A stretch of 49,036 nucleotides of DNA from Acetatifactor muris (lineage in GTDB: Bacteria > Bacillota > Clostridia > Lachnospirales > Lachnospiraceae), in NCBI GenBank assembly GCA_023664365.1, contig JAMPFR010000019.1, positions 1 through 49,036 of the forward strand, read 5' to 3'. Under the pieces are notes generated by a model that searched no databases, was not told where the DNA came from, and saw nothing but the letters and a program-made list of their open reading frames with translations. Shown here in pieces: positions 15,849 to 24,860 of the stretch (positions are counted from its first letter, which is position 1; each line of letters begins with the position of its first letter). The translations under genes were made by a program, and so were the position numbers.

Positions 15849-16031
15849 GTGAAGAAACGCTTAATGGGCGTTTTGTGGAAGGGGGTTCTAATGGTAATGA
15901 GCAAAATGAGAGAAAGGAGATATGCAACGGCAGTAAAGCTTCAAGGGCAGGTCTATGTGATAACAATTGAGAAGTACTTGCCTGTAAATGAATTCTGCCA
16001 TCAAATAAATAAAATGATGGCAGAGAAATAG
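15849..16031 (+). CDS. Small early phage protein
   Basis: A GTG start at 15849 follows GGAGGTGAGGGAGC. The 60-residue product has a basic N-terminus and a C-terminal half (TAVKLQGQVYVITIEKYLP). A shorter start at 15891 is possible. Not recognised. Confidence 0.4.
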   Translation: MKKRLMGVLWKGVLMVMSKMRERRYATAVKLQGQVYVITIEKYLPVNEFCHQINKMMAEK

Positions 16032-16118
16032 AGTTATTTCATATTTTTTAGATATGAATCCATGTTTAACAGATTTGGTTCACATCACTTAACTTTTGGG
16101 CAATAGAGGAGAAGAAAA

Positions 16119-16334
16119 ATGAAGCAAAAAACAGAAAAAGAACTCCTCCGCAAGCAGTTGGAGCTGTTAGCGGAGGAATCAAAAGATACTTGTCCGGCAA
16201 GCAATGAATTGAGTCAGAATTCATTTGCAATGGCAAAGATAAGTAATGAATTACTCAAAAGGAAATGCTTGTCCTTTATGTTCGCGGTCGCACTTGGTTA
16301 TTTTATCAAATGCTTCACGATACATAGAAAGTAA
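16119..16334 (+). CDS. Small early phage protein, Glu/Lys-rich helix
   Basis: The 71-residue product begins KQKTEKELLRKQLELLAEESK, an amphipathic helix common in small Clostridia phage proteins, and ends in a hydrophobic stretch CLSFMFAVALGYFIK. A GGAG site lies upstream. Not recognised. Confidence 0.45.
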   Translation: MKQKTEKELLRKQLELLAEESKDTCPASNELSQNSFAMAKISNELLKRKCLSFMFAVALGYFIKCFTIHRK

Positions 16335-16504
16335 TTTCTCTTGGCGGTCACTTCTATTGAAGCTGTTGCAAAGATACTCCCTAAAGAATATCTTTGCACA
16401 GCCGTTATGAAAGCGATATGGCAGAAAGCAGAAAGCAAGTTAGAAACTATGCCTATATTATTTTCTCAGAAATAGTAGCAGAACGCAAACCTGGAGGAGA
16501 AAAA

Positions 16505-16747
16505 ATGAACGCAGAAATATTTACAGATGTCCCAAATGAATTAAAGACTATTGAGGTTGATGTAGAAAAGAAAATTTTCAAAGTGAATGGTGTTCCATTT
16601 GGCGATCATTGTACTTACTTCAATATATCTTGTGATGCAATGGAAGGATTTAAAATCAGAATGGAGTTTAACACAACGGTAAAATTTGCTTCATATGGAA
16701 TGAATGGCAGAAAGAATTCCAGCGACACTTGGGAGGTGAAGGGGTGA
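16505..16747 (+). CDS. Small early phage protein
   Basis: ATG 16505 follows GGAGGAG; the open frame extends upstream but without a site. The 80-residue product is beta-rich (TIEVDVEKKIFKVNGVPFGD). Its stop overlaps the GTG start of the next gene, so the two are coupled. Not recognised. Confidence 0.5.
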   Translation: MNAEIFTDVPNELKTIEVDVEKKIFKVNGVPFGDHCTYFNISCDAMEGFKIRMEFNTTVKFASYGMNGRKNSSDTWEVKG

Positions 16748-16932
16748 CAGAATTTGAAGCATTAAAGCAGATGCCGCTTAACAATTTTGCAGATATTGTT
16801 TTTTGCGCATTAAAAGAAGAGGACAGGACTTTAGAAGAATTTATTGACTTTTTGAAGGAAGAAATCCCGGAGCATTTGGAGGTGACTTTAAAAAAGGCAC
16901 TGCACGAATTGCAATGCCTTAATGAAAACTAG
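16744..16932 (+). CDS. Small acidic phage protein
   Basis: GTG 16744 overlaps the previous stop (GTGA) and has a GGAGGTG site. The 62-residue acidic, helical product (EEDRTLEEFIDFLKEEIPEH) is not recognised. Confidence 0.45.
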   Translation: MTEFEALKQMPLNNFADIVFCALKEEDRTLEEFIDFLKEEIPEHLEVTLKKALHELQCLNEN

Positions 16933-17159
16933 CCTGTGTTCTTTTCCGGCATACAAAAAGCGCAACCATTACAGTCACAGTGATCCAACATAATAGATGC
17001 TGTCTGCGCTTCAGCATAGGTATCATAATTACGAATGTGTTCCGCCTTTATCTCATTGATTCTGCAAGCGGCGGTTTCACGATCTAAATCATGTACCTCG
17101 TGTGTGTTCCGGTTAAGGACATAGCGAGTCCCATTATATGGAGGATTGTGTCGCCTCAT
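16929..17159 (-). CDS. Small cysteine-rich protein on the opposite strand
   Basis: The 76-residue product has RYVLNRNTHEVHDLDRE, a DTYAEAQTASIMLDH helix and the cysteine cluster CDCNGCAFCM near its end. An AGGAAGGAG site precedes it. I recall similar short proteins in Clostridia phages. The cysteines could bind zinc. Being antisense inside a rightward operon, it would need its own promoter. Confidence 0.5.
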   Translation of the reverse strand: MRRHNPPYNGTRYVLNRNTHEVHDLDRETAACRINEIKAEHIRNYDTYAEAQTASIMLDHCDCNGCAFCMPEKNTG

Positions 17160-17273
17160 AATGGATTCTCCTTCCTTTATACTCAGCCATGGCAGTGGCC
17201 TGTACAGACAGTATAAGGGAGATGATGAGAAAAGGCAACAAAAGAATATTGAGAGAGCAGGAGAGGAGGTGAG

Positions 17274-17546
17274 ATGGTGGCAAGAGTAACACTATGTCCG
17301 GAGCAGAAAGAAGAGTACATGGTTGCGGATCTTCCGTTCATATTTGAGAAGGAAGCAAAGAAAAGGGGGCTGCATCAGAAAGACCTGGCGAAAGCCCTTG
17401 GAATCACCCCGCAGGCATATAATGCGCGGAAAAAGAAGAATAGCAATGGTAAGCCTAAAGATTCTTTCAGTTATGGGGAGATGCTGAAGCTTTTCCGGTT
17501 GTTGGGGTTATCGGAGGAGGAAAGATTGAAGCTGCTTTCACCATGA
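17274..17546 (+). CDS. HTH DNA-binding protein
   Basis: The 90-residue protein has an XRE-type HTH (GLHQKDLAKALGITPQAYNARKKK) and a helical C-terminus. An AGGAGG site precedes ATG 17274. Probably an early regulator. Confidence 0.6.
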   Translation: MVARVTLCPEQKEEYMVADLPFIFEKEAKKRGLHQKDLAKALGITPQAYNARKKKNSNGKPKDSFSYGEMLKLFRLLGLSEEERLKLLSP

Positions 17547-17578
17547 CTTGGCAGCAAAACAAAGAAAGGAGGCAGCCG

Positions 17579-17746
17579 GTGAGAGTTTTATGGAAAGTTA
17601 CATGCGGTATCGGCTTTGTGCTGGTGGTCTTGGGCGTCGCAAGCTTCAGCAGCCCGTCCCTGGTTCTTCCGCTGTCATTGATAGTTTCCGGCGCGGTAAT
17701 GATAGGAGTATCCGCCGGCGGGGAATCCAAATGGACAGAAGAATAG
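17579..17746 (+). CDS. Small two-helix membrane protein
   Basis: GTG 17579 follows AAAGGAGG. The 55-residue product is almost entirely two hydrophobic helices (GIGFVLVVLGVASF and LSLIVSGAVMIGVSAG) with a charged end. Not recognised. Confidence 0.45.
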   Translation: MRVLWKVTCGIGFVLVVLGVASFSSPSLVLPLSLIVSGAVMIGVSAGGESKWTEE

Positions 17747-17837
17747 CGTTGGCAACTTTAGGAGGGAACCAACGCTACAGCATAACCAACTATGCATCTT
17801 TATGCTTATTTTATCACAGAAGGAAAGGAGAAGTCAA

Positions 17838-18035
17838 ATGTTTTCGTATGAATGTCATATCTGCGGTGCATTATGTGACCCCGGGGAACTGGAGAACGGC
17901 GTCTGCTTCGACTGCAGGGCAGATCAGGCACAGAAGCAGGATGAGCGGAACTGCCAGACAATCAGGAGCCTGAACCAGCTGATGCGTGCCAGATATGCGG
18001 AGCAGGCTGACGGTCAAATGGTAATTGTAAACTAA
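17838..18035 (+). CDS. Small zinc-ribbon-like protein
   Basis: ATG 17838 follows AAAGGAG. The 65-residue product has paired cysteines CHICGALC and CFDCRAD near the N-terminus, likely one zinc site, then a helix. Role unknown. Confidence 0.5.
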   Translation: MFSYECHICGALCDPGELENGVCFDCRADQAQKQDERNCQTIRSLNQLMRARYAEQADGQMVIVN

Positions 18036-18057
18036 ACGCAGAAAGGATGATACATGA

Positions 18058-18348
18058 ATGGAGGCAGATAAGGAGAAGGTTAAGGAGTGGATGTCCGGGC
18101 TGGCAGCGAACTGCAAAGAATTGAAGGAAATGGAAATCTTGGAAGAAGGTGTGTATGAGATATGTCTTCCGTTTCCCGGTAAGGTTCATCTGTATGGATG
18201 TGCCAGAAAGATTGCAGAGCTGTTGGAGATACCACTTGCAGAGTACGATAGGCAAAGAAGTAAAGGTGATAAACAACATGAAGTAAGCTTTATATATGAG
18301 GACGTGGAGTTTTTTGGCTTGGAGGTCGACTATGTCGGAGAAGACTGA
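18058..18348 (+). CDS. Hypothetical phage protein
   Basis: The 96-residue product follows the zinc-ribbon gene by 22 bases in the early operon. It is mixed helix/strand, with GKVHLYGCARKIAELL. Not recognised. Confidence 0.45.
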   Translation: MEADKEKVKEWMSGLAANCKELKEMEILEEGVYEICLPFPGKVHLYGCARKIAELLEIPLAEYDRQRSKGDKQHEVSFIYEDVEFFGLEVDYVGED

Positions 18349-18508
18349 AATACCCTATATGGAGGAAATGAACTATTGTATATCAATGCGCCGGAGAACA
18401 TCCGAAGCGCGGCAAAGAATTGCCTATATTCAGGCGGAAATGGAGGATATGAAAGATGGGAAACTACGAGGTAAAGGTAATACCGACGGCGGGCAGCGTT
18501 ACCTGTGA
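18332..18508 (+). CDS. Small hypothetical phage protein
   Basis: ATG 18332 has a GGAGG site inside the end of the previous gene; the gene ends inside DUF1351. The 58-residue product is basic and helical (RRRTSEARQRIAYIQAEMED). Not recognised. Confidence 0.4.
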   Translation: MSEKTEIPYMEEMNYCISMRRRTSEARQRIAYIQAEMEDMKDGKLRGKGNTDGGQRYL

Positions 18509-19448
18509 TTTTGAGGGGGCCAAGGCATACCTGAAGGAGCAGCTGTCTATCTATGGCGGCATGGTATTTACGGAAGACACCAAAAAGGCGGCAAAGGAGA
18601 CGGTGGCAGAACTGCGGAAGCAGAAAAAAGCTTTTTCTGACCGCGTGAAAGAGGTCAGAAATGAGTATATGCGTCCCTTTGAACAGTTTTCAGCCCAGGC
18701 GCAGGAACTGTATCTGCTCTATGATGAGCCTATAAGCTTTATCAGCGGCCAGGTTGAGGAATTTGAGAAGAAACGGATTGAGGAAAAGAAGGTTCTCATC
18801 CGGGAAACCTATGCGGAGTTGATGACGGGCATGGAGGAAGTGTTACCCCTGGAGCGCATCTACAATCCCAAATGGGAAAACGCTACCACCACCCAGAAAG
18901 CAATCCGTGCAGAGCTTATGGAGAGGAAAGAGGCGGCAAAGCAGGCCATTGCCACAATCAAAGAAATGGGATCGGATGTAGAGGATATTGCCCTGCAGAT
19001 GTACAAGGATACCTATGACTTGCAGAAATGTATTCTGTACATAACCGGCCATGAAAAGCAGAAGCAGGAAATACTGGCCCGTGAGCAGGAACGCATCCGG
19101 CGGGAAGAAGAAGAGCGCATCCGCCGGGAGGAGAGGGAGAAACTTGAGGCGGAGCGGAGAGCAGAGGACGAATTGAGGCGGGTCAGGGAACAGGCGGAGG
19201 CAGAAAAGCAGGAAGCGATCGCTGCGGCAGAGGAGCAGAAGGAAGCAGCAATCAATGCCGCACTTGCAGCGATAGATGCCATTGAACAGGCCAAAGCGGA
19301 AGCAGCGCAGGAGGTTATTGAAAGTTTTATTCCTGATTCTGACGGGGAAGAAAATCTTTATGAGTACAGGATTTCCCTTACTGCAGATGGCAAAGAAAAA
19401 TTGGAAACTTACATGGACAGCGTGGGGATTGAATGGGAGTTGATATGA
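18456..19448 (+). CDS. DUF1351 family phage protein
   Basis: The 330-residue protein fits DUF1351: VTCDFEGAKAYLKEQLSIYGG, RKQKKAFSDRVKEVRNEYM, then a long charged coiled coil (about 205-285: repeated R-E-E-E-R and A-E-E-Q-K) and a C-terminal domain ending GIEWELI. Members are encoded beside single-strand annealing proteins and are thought to assist recombination. Its stop overlaps the next ATG. Confidence 0.78.
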   Translation: MGNYEVKVIPTAGSVTCDFEGAKAYLKEQLSIYGGMVFTEDTKKAAKETVAELRKQKKAFSDRVKEVRNEYMRPFEQFSAQAQELYLLYDEPISFISGQVEEFEKKRIEEKKVLIRETYAELMTGMEEVLPLERIYNPKWENATTTQKAIRAELMERKEAAKQAIATIKEMGSDVEDIALQMYKDTYDLQKCILYITGHEKQKQEILAREQERIRREEEERIRREEREKLEAERRAEDELRRVREQAEAEKQEAIAAAEEQKEAAINAALAAIDAIEQAKAEAAQEVIESFIPDSDGEENLYEYRISLTADGKEKLETYMDSVGIEWELI

Positions 19449-20161
19449 TGGACAACCTTTTTTATTACAATCAGGGCAGGGAGGTGCCGCTTACGGCAAA
19501 AAAGCCTATTCAGGGCGGCAGGATGAACGGCAAGACGGACATCAATCCCATGTGGCGCATCAAGAAGCTTACGGAGATGTTTGGCCCCTGCGGAATCGGC
19601 TGGTATTACAAATCTGTCCGGGAATGGATAGAGCCTTACGATAAAATGGCCGCTGCCTTTGTCAAAATAGAACTTTTTGTGAAAGTTGACGGCGAATGGT
19701 CCATGCCAATACAGGGTACCGGTGGAAGCATGTTTGTTGACATGCAGAAGGGAAGTCCGTATGTTTCGGACGAATGCTTTAAAATGGCGACTACGGATGC
19801 CATATCGGTGGCTTGCAAACAGCTTGGTATCGGCGCGGATGTGTATTGGGACAAGGATGAAACGAAGTACCAGACAGGTGGAACCACGTCAAACCCCACA
19901 GCCCGAAATCCGCCCAGGGAGAATGCCCCAAATGGTTCACCACATTGCCGGAGCGGGCAAAGTGGCAGTGCTGGCGGCAGGCAGGATAATCAGCGGCAAT
20001 CCTTGATTGATGAGCTGGACAGCGAACTGTCACGAACCGGTTACGGCTGGGGCGCGGTTATCAAAAAATATAATAAGGACAGTCCTGAGGAAATGACAAA
20101 TCTGCAGCTTAAGGATTGCATTTCCAAAATGAAGAAGCTTCCGGATAAGGTGGCATCCTGA
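19445..20161 (+). CDS. Probable Rad52-like single-strand annealing protein
   Basis: The protein carries a conserved block MWRIKKLTEMFGPCGIGW and the later GGSMFVDMQKGSPYVSDECFKMATTDAISVACKQLG, seen in Rad52-type phage recombinases that anneal complementary single strands. The C-terminus is low-complexity then helical. ATG 19445 overlaps the DUF1351 stop (ATGA). DUF1351, NinB-like and HNH neighbours form a recombination module. Family by motif memory only. Confidence 0.6.
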   Translation: MMDNLFYYNQGREVPLTAKKPIQGGRMNGKTDINPMWRIKKLTEMFGPCGIGWYYKSVREWIEPYDKMAAAFVKIELFVKVDGEWSMPIQGTGGSMFVDMQKGSPYVSDECFKMATTDAISVACKQLGIGADVYWDKDETKYQTGGTTSNPTARNPPRENAPNGSPHCRSGQSGSAGGRQDNQRQSLIDELDSELSRTGYGWGAVIKKYNKDSPEEMTNLQLKDCISKMKKLPDKVAS

Positions 20162-20703
20162 TGAAATTTACAGCCAGAATAAAGGATATAGGCCGCACGT
20201 TGGAAGGGAACTTCACCCTTACCCTTGAAAGTCGTGACATGATTCCTGCGGCGGCCATGAAGCTGTCGCAGGTGGACAAGCTGGATGTGGAGATAAAGAA
20301 GCACCTGGAAAAGCGAAGTCTGGATGCAAATGCGTATGCATGGGTACTTATGAGTAAAATTGCGCAGGTTCTCGGGAGCAGCAAGGAAGAGGTATACGAG
20401 GAGATGCTTCACCGATACGGGATCCTTTATGAAGATTCCGGAGGATACATAACTGTAACGGTAAAGGCATCCGTGGACATGAGAAAGGTGGAAGGGCACT
20501 GGCAGCTTGTCCGGGATAACGGAACGTTCAAGGCTTACGCCATGATAAAGGGGTCAAGCCAATATGATACAAAGGAAATGAGCCGCTTTATTGACGGGAT
20601 AGTGTCAGATGCCAAGGAACTGGATATAGAGACACTTCCGCCTGACGAACTGGAGAGGATGGTTGCCGCTTATGGGAAAACTGTGGAGCGCACTCACGGA
20701 TGA
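20161..20703 (+). CDS. NinB-like phage recombination protein
   Basis: The 180-residue protein has KKHLEKRSLDANAYAWVLMSKIA, the block by which NinB-like proteins are recognised, and GTFKAYAMIKGSSQYDTKEMSRFIDGIV. NinB (Orf) helps single-strand annealing in lambda. Its start overlaps the previous stop by one base. Confidence 0.6.
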   Translation: MKFTARIKDIGRTLEGNFTLTLESRDMIPAAAMKLSQVDKLDVEIKKHLEKRSLDANAYAWVLMSKIAQVLGSSKEEVYEEMLHRYGILYEDSGGYITVTVKASVDMRKVEGHWQLVRDNGTFKAYAMIKGSSQYDTKEMSRFIDGIVSDAKELDIETLPPDELERMVAAYGKTVERTHG

Positions 20704-20968
20704 CCTGCAGCACTGCTATATCACCGGGAGCTGCAACGTGGCGATACACCATGTATTTCCAGGAACGGGACGGAGAAAGCTTTGTGAAAAGTACGGGTTC
20801 ATAGTTCCTCTGGAACCGGCGCTCCATAATATGTCCGGCGCCTCCGTACATAGCAACCCAAACACCGGACTGGATCTGCAGCTTAAGCAGGAATGTCAGA
20901 GATATTTTGAAATTCACAATGGTTCCCGGAAGGAATTCATAGAGGTTTTCGGGAAGTCTTATCTTTAA
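20672..20968 (+). CDS. HNH-like endonuclease or NinG/DUF968-type protein
   Basis: The 98-residue protein carries CYITGSCNVAIHHVFPGTGRRK and PLEPALHN, an HNH/His-Me finger-like layout seen in small phage nucleases near NinB. It could resolve branched DNA. It overlaps the end of the previous gene. Confidence 0.55.
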   Translation: MGKLWSALTDDLQHCYITGSCNVAIHHVFPGTGRRKLCEKYGFIVPLEPALHNMSGASVHSNPNTGLDLQLKQECQRYFEIHNGSRKEFIEVFGKSYL

Positions 20969-21075
20969 ATTTTGGTAACTATTAATTTCCCGTTGTACAT
21001 CATCTTGGTACAGGGATAGATTCATCACAGCCCAGGGCGGCAGGGCCAATATGCCGCCGGAAAGGAGAATCAGAA

Positions 21076-21522
21076 GTGGATTTACTGAAATTAGAGGAAG
21101 TTGCGGGGGGGGCACTGCAGGAGAAAGCAAACGTTGCAATGCAGAAGGTCATTGACAACATGCAGGATCCGAACACGCCATGGAAGCCCAAAAGGAAAAT
21201 TACAATCGAACTTTCCTTTACCCAGACGGAGGACAGGGATGACGCTGCGGTTGAAGTATCTGTTAATACCAAACTTGCGCCGGTGTCTCCTGTTGTCACC
21301 AGGATGTCTATTGGGAAAGACTTATCTACAGGCGAACCTTACGTCTATGAGTACGGGAAACAGGTCAGAGGGCAGATGAGTCTTGACTTGGGGCAGCCGG
21401 GCCGGCAGGGCCAGACGGTTCGGATTGGAAATGATGCGGTTGACCCGGAAACCGGGGAAGTAATTGCAGACAGCGACAACAACAACGTCATTGATTTGAG
21501 AAAGGGAAAGGCTGCTTTATAA
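21076..21522 (+). CDS. Phage 'replication terminator' family protein
   Basis: GTG 21076 follows AAAGGAG. The 148-residue protein begins LLKLEEVAGGALQEKAN and has KRKITIELSFTQTEDRDDAAV, a small family often labelled replication terminator in Clostridia phages, without firm evidence. It lies with DUF2303. Confidence 0.55.
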   Translation: MDLLKLEEVAGGALQEKANVAMQKVIDNMQDPNTPWKPKRKITIELSFTQTEDRDDAAVEVSVNTKLAPVSPVVTRMSIGKDLSTGEPYVYEYGKQVRGQMSLDLGQPGRQGQTVRIGNDAVDPETGEVIADSDNNNVIDLRKGKAAL

Positions 21523-21540
21523 GCAGAAAAGGTGAAAAGC

Positions 21541-22284
21541 ATGATTAAAGAAGCACTGGAATATATTGTTGGTCTTGGGGAGGGAAAGGAAAAAATTAAG
21601 ACAGTAAAACTGCCGGACGGCACGGAGCAGGTCTATTCCACAGAGCGCCTTGAGAGGCTTTCCGCTTACATCCCCAGGGCAGAGGCTGTCCACATGAACA
21701 CGCTGACAAGTCTGGTGGATTACATAAAGGGAAATATCGATACTATGGCGGACAGGATGATTGTGCAGATCAAGAATCCCGGTGAGGTTCTGCTTTTTTC
21801 CCGGCTGGATAAGGACAGGAAGCGGGAATACCTTGTCAAATGTACTGCGTTGATACCGGAATTTCGCTATGAAATCTTTATTAACCACGAAGAGTTTTGC
21901 ATTAATGTGCAGGCAAAGTTTCTCAATGACCCGGAAACGGATAAGGATTTAATCCTTAGATTTGCGGGAACCGTGGAAAATGGCAGCGTCGCAGAATATG
22001 GCGATACCGGCGTGACCCAGAAGGCCACTGTAAAGGTAGGGATCGCGTCCAAGTCGGATGCGGTAGTGCCGAATCCTGTCAGACTCCGCCCTTACAGGAC
22101 ATTCATGGAGGTGGAACAGCCGGTATCGGAGTTTATCTTCCGGATAAAAGATGTGAACGGCGTGTTCTGTGCCCTCTTCGAGGCAGACGGCGGCGCATGG
22201 AAGAATGAGGCTATGAAGAATATTAAGGCATACCTGGATGCGGAGCTTGCAGACTATAAGGAACAGTTCACGGTGATTTCGTAA
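21541..22284 (+). CDS. DUF2303 (YfdQ-like) phage protein
   Basis: The 247-residue protein matches the DUF2303 pattern: HMNTLTSLVDYIKGN, a sheet RMIVQIKNPGEVLLFSRLD, FINHEEFCINVQAKF and DTGVTQKATVKVGI. Function is unknown but it is widespread near replication and recombination genes. ATG 21541 has an AAGGTG site; the GTG at 21532 is too close to it. Confidence 0.6.
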   Translation: MIKEALEYIVGLGEGKEKIKTVKLPDGTEQVYSTERLERLSAYIPRAEAVHMNTLTSLVDYIKGNIDTMADRMIVQIKNPGEVLLFSRLDKDRKREYLVKCTALIPEFRYEIFINHEEFCINVQAKFLNDPETDKDLILRFAGTVENGSVAEYGDTGVTQKATVKVGIASKSDAVVPNPVRLRPYRTFMEVEQPVSEFIFRIKDVNGVFCALFEADGGAWKNEAMKNIKAYLDAELADYKEQFTVIS

Positions 22285-22358
22285 TCATTATTTATCCTTC
22301 CTGCCATGTCGGGTGCGGGGTGGCAGGCGGGAAATACCGTTGGGAAGGAGATTTTCGA

Positions 22359-22439
22359 ATGTTACAAATTACAGATTTTATCAAAGAAGTAGGAGAAAAC
22401 AACAAGGTAAGACCGTATAAGCATGGAAAAGAGTTTTGA
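22359..22439 (+). CDS. Tiny phage ORF, 26 residues
   Basis: ATG 22359 follows an AAGGAG site at good spacing. The peptide (LQITDFIKEVGENNKVRPYK) is basic at its end. It sits alone between DUF2303 and the replication gene. Not recognised. Confidence 0.4.
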   Translation: MLQITDFIKEVGENNKVRPYKHGKEF

Positions 22440-22472
22440 CATGGATTGTTGATAGTCTTGAAAGGATAGTAC

Positions 22473-23333
22473 ATGGCAGGAAGAGGGAATAAGGTCAACC
22501 TGGACTACTTTGAACTCGATTGCCACATGGACGAAAAGGTTAAATTTATACGGGCTGAATTTGGGCTGAAGGGATTTGCGGTAGTTGTTATGATGTACCA
22601 GTACATATACGGCGGGGATCATGGTTACTATTGTGAATGGGATTACGATCGGCTTTTGCTTTTCATGTCGGATAACGGTTTGATTGGTGAAAGCAAAAAT
22701 TTAATAGATGAAATAGTTCATGCCTGTATCAGAAGGAACCTTTTTTCAGAGAGGCTTTTTAAAAAGTATGGTATTCTTACGTCCTCCGGAGTGCAGAAGC
22801 AATACCTGAAAGCTACAGCCAAGCGAGAAGCCGTTGAACTGAAAAAAGAGTACCTTTTAATAAAGATACCCAAAAAACGGACTAATGTGGTAATAAATTC
22901 AATTTCTGACGGAAGAAATGCGATTTCTGATGCCAGAAATGCACAGAGTAGAGTAGAGAAGAGTATAAAAGAGAATAAAAACATTATGTGCGAAACTGAC
23001 GCACTGTTTGAACGCCTCTGGCAGATATACCCGGTCAAAAAAGGCAAAGGGCAGGTATCTGATGCCAAAAAACGGAAGCTGCTTGAGATTGGATTTGACG
23101 AGATGAGCAGAGCCGTTGAGCGGTATCTTGCGGAACTGAAAAAGGATTCCTGGAGGAAACCGCAGAACGGCAGCACATTCTTCAACTCCGGCTATATCGA
23201 CTATCTGGATGCGAACTTTGTTCCAGACAGTCAGAAAGGCAGGGAGCCGCCGAGCAGGAAAGGGACATTTAATAATTTTCGGCAAAATGATTATGATTTC
23301 GGCCGGCTGGAAGAGGAGCTGAGGAGCAACTAA
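22473..23333 (+). CDS. DUF4373 (Lin1244/Lin1753-like) replication initiation protein
   Basis: The N-terminal domain (residues 1-100: YFELDCHMDEKVKFIRAEFG, RLLLFMSDNGLIG) fits the winged-helix family found in phage replication proteins. The C-terminal domain (from about 170: ERLWQIYPVKKGKGQVSDAKKRK) is DnaD-like or a helicase-loading module. It likely opens the phage origin, perhaps at repeats inside this gene (22902-22942). Confidence 0.72.
   Translation: MAGRGNKVNLDYFELDCHMDEKVKFIRAEFGLKGFAVVVMMYQYIYGGDHGYYCEWDYDRLLLFMSDNGLIGESKNLIDEIVHACIRRNLFSERLFKKYGILTSSGVQKQYLKATAKREAVELKKEYLLIKIPKKRTNVVINSISDGRNAISDARNAQSRVEKSIKENKNIMCETDALFERLWQIYPVKKGKGQVSDAKKRKLLEIGFDEMSRAVERYLAELKKDSWRKPQNGSTFFNSGYIDYLDANFVPDSQKGREPPSRKGTFNNFRQNDYDFGRLEEELRSN
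22902..22942. repeat. Two palindromic repeats inside the initiator gene
   Basis: TTTCTGACGGAAGAAATGC and TTTCTGATGCCAGAAATGC lie in tandem, 21 bases apart. Each has arms TTTCT and AGAAA (the first with one offset base). Tandem repeats inside initiator genes are a common form of phage origin. Confidence 0.45.
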
Positions 23334-23350
23334 GGAGGTATTGAAAGGCA

Positions 23351-23548
23351 ATGGCTAATTTACATGATTTTTATCAGAGTAATGAGCGGTTCCGACTATA
23401 TGTAGACCGCTGTGCTGCAAATAATAGGGTTCCGGTGGAAGAGGTTCTGGGTTATGCACTTACCCGGAAAGTGGCGTCGGCCTACATGGATCAGGCGTCT
23501 GGCGCTGCTGTGGCGTCAACATATGCGCCGGTGGGGGAGTGCGTATGA
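23351..23548 (+). CDS. Small hypothetical phage protein
   Basis: The 65-residue product (HDFYQSNERFRLYVDRCAAN) follows the initiator gene by 17 bases. Its stop overlaps the next ATG. Not recognised. Confidence 0.5.
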   Translation: MANLHDFYQSNERFRLYVDRCAANNRVPVEEVLGYALTRKVASAYMDQASGAAVASTYAPVGECV

Positions 23549-24837
23549 GTGCAGTATATACATTCCGGGAGGTCAATGAGGAACAGAAAAAGGACTTGGA
23601 CTATAAGATTGATTCAGCTGTTCGGGCGATTCGCCGTGCCTTTGATGTCTCCAAGAGCGCCGTTGCCTTGGCATTCAGCGGGGGCAAAGATTCAACGGTG
23701 CTGTGGCATCTGGTAAGGACATATTTCCCTGATGCAGTATATCATGTGATTTTCGGGAACACCACGGTGGAATTTCCGGAGAGCCTGGCATTTGCGCGGA
23801 AACTTGGAAAGGAGTGGAGCAGCGACAAGGTGCACTTTCATGAGGTGTTGCCGGACAGGCTGGAAGAGGATGGCCTAAAGTATGAGGCCCAGACAGAAAC
23901 CCTGGAATGGCTCATCAGAGAAGGACGTATAGGAGAGGTACTGAAGGATGATGGGAAACTGAAATCCACCAGGACGCTTGAAATGGCGGCGACGCCTGAA
24001 ATGTGGGAGAGCTTCCGGGAGCGGAACCTTGTTTGGAAAAAGGGCACCATGAAATCCTTTGTCTGGTGTTGCGACCAATATGGCTATCCGATTCTTGGAA
24101 AAGCAGCTTCGAAGTTGACGGCCCGGCGGATTAATATAGACTGTTTCCTGCAGTTTTCAGATTCGTCTTCAGAAAAGGAGGAGACGCTGGAATATTATAA
24201 CCTGCTCCGGCACGTCAAGACTTCAAACCACTGCTGCAGTATCCTTAAAAAGGAGCCTAGCGAAAAGAAGCAGGCGGAGCTTGGGATTGATGTGGTAATG
24301 AAAGGGCTTATGGCTGAGGAAAGCCACAGCAGGCTCCTGTCATTTGCAACCAGGGGCTATTTGTTCAAGAGCAGCCGCCCTCACACCCCGGAATTCTATC
24401 ACTGCTCACCTCTTGGCATCTGGACGGATGCGGACATCTGGACTTACATAGAAAAATACAATGTTCCGTATTCGCCGCTGTATGATTTGACCTATGTCAA
24501 CCGCAAATACGAGGGGTGTTATGTTAAGCGAAACGGGTGTGTCGGATGCTGTACAGACATTGCATTTCCGGACAACCATATGTCAGTCCTGCGACAGACT
24601 CATCCGGAACTGTGGCGGCATTACATGAAATCCGGGCTTGGCGAACAGCTGATGAAGCTTGAAGAATATAAGAATAATGGGCAGATCAGTTTTCTGAATA
24701 TTGCAGATACTGTGGATGATGTGTTGGACAGCAGGCCCTGCGCATTTGACAGGATAAATGAGCGGATTACGGAGGATGAGATTACAAAAAGCAGCTATGA
24801 CAGTGAAATAGACGGACAGCTTAGTCTTGATTTGTAG
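23545..24837 (+). CDS. PAPS-reductase-like protein
   Basis: The 430-residue protein has the adenine alpha-hydrolase loop FSGGKDSTVLWH (from residue about 44) and a long C-terminal part with CVGCCTDIAFPDN. In sulfur assimilation such enzymes reduce PAPS; DndC uses the fold for DNA phosphorothioation. Phage versions near methyltransferases may modify DNA or alter host sulfur use. Extra cysteines (WCC, HCCS, GCVGCC) could hold an iron-sulfur cluster. ATG 23545 overlaps the previous stop. Confidence 0.75.
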   Translation: MSAVYTFREVNEEQKKDLDYKIDSAVRAIRRAFDVSKSAVALAFSGGKDSTVLWHLVRTYFPDAVYHVIFGNTTVEFPESLAFARKLGKEWSSDKVHFHEVLPDRLEEDGLKYEAQTETLEWLIREGRIGEVLKDDGKLKSTRTLEMAATPEMWESFRERNLVWKKGTMKSFVWCCDQYGYPILGKAASKLTARRINIDCFLQFSDSSSEKEETLEYYNLLRHVKTSNHCCSILKKEPSEKKQAELGIDVVMKGLMAEESHSRLLSFATRGYLFKSSRPHTPEFYHCSPLGIWTDADIWTYIEKYNVPYSPLYDLTYVNRKYEGCYVKRNGCVGCCTDIAFPDNHMSVLRQTHPELWRHYMKSGLGEQLMKLEEYKNNGQISFLNIADTVDDVLDSRPCAFDRINERITEDEITKSSYDSEIDGQLSLDL

Positions 24838-24860
24838 AAAAGCCCTGCCTGATTGAAAAA

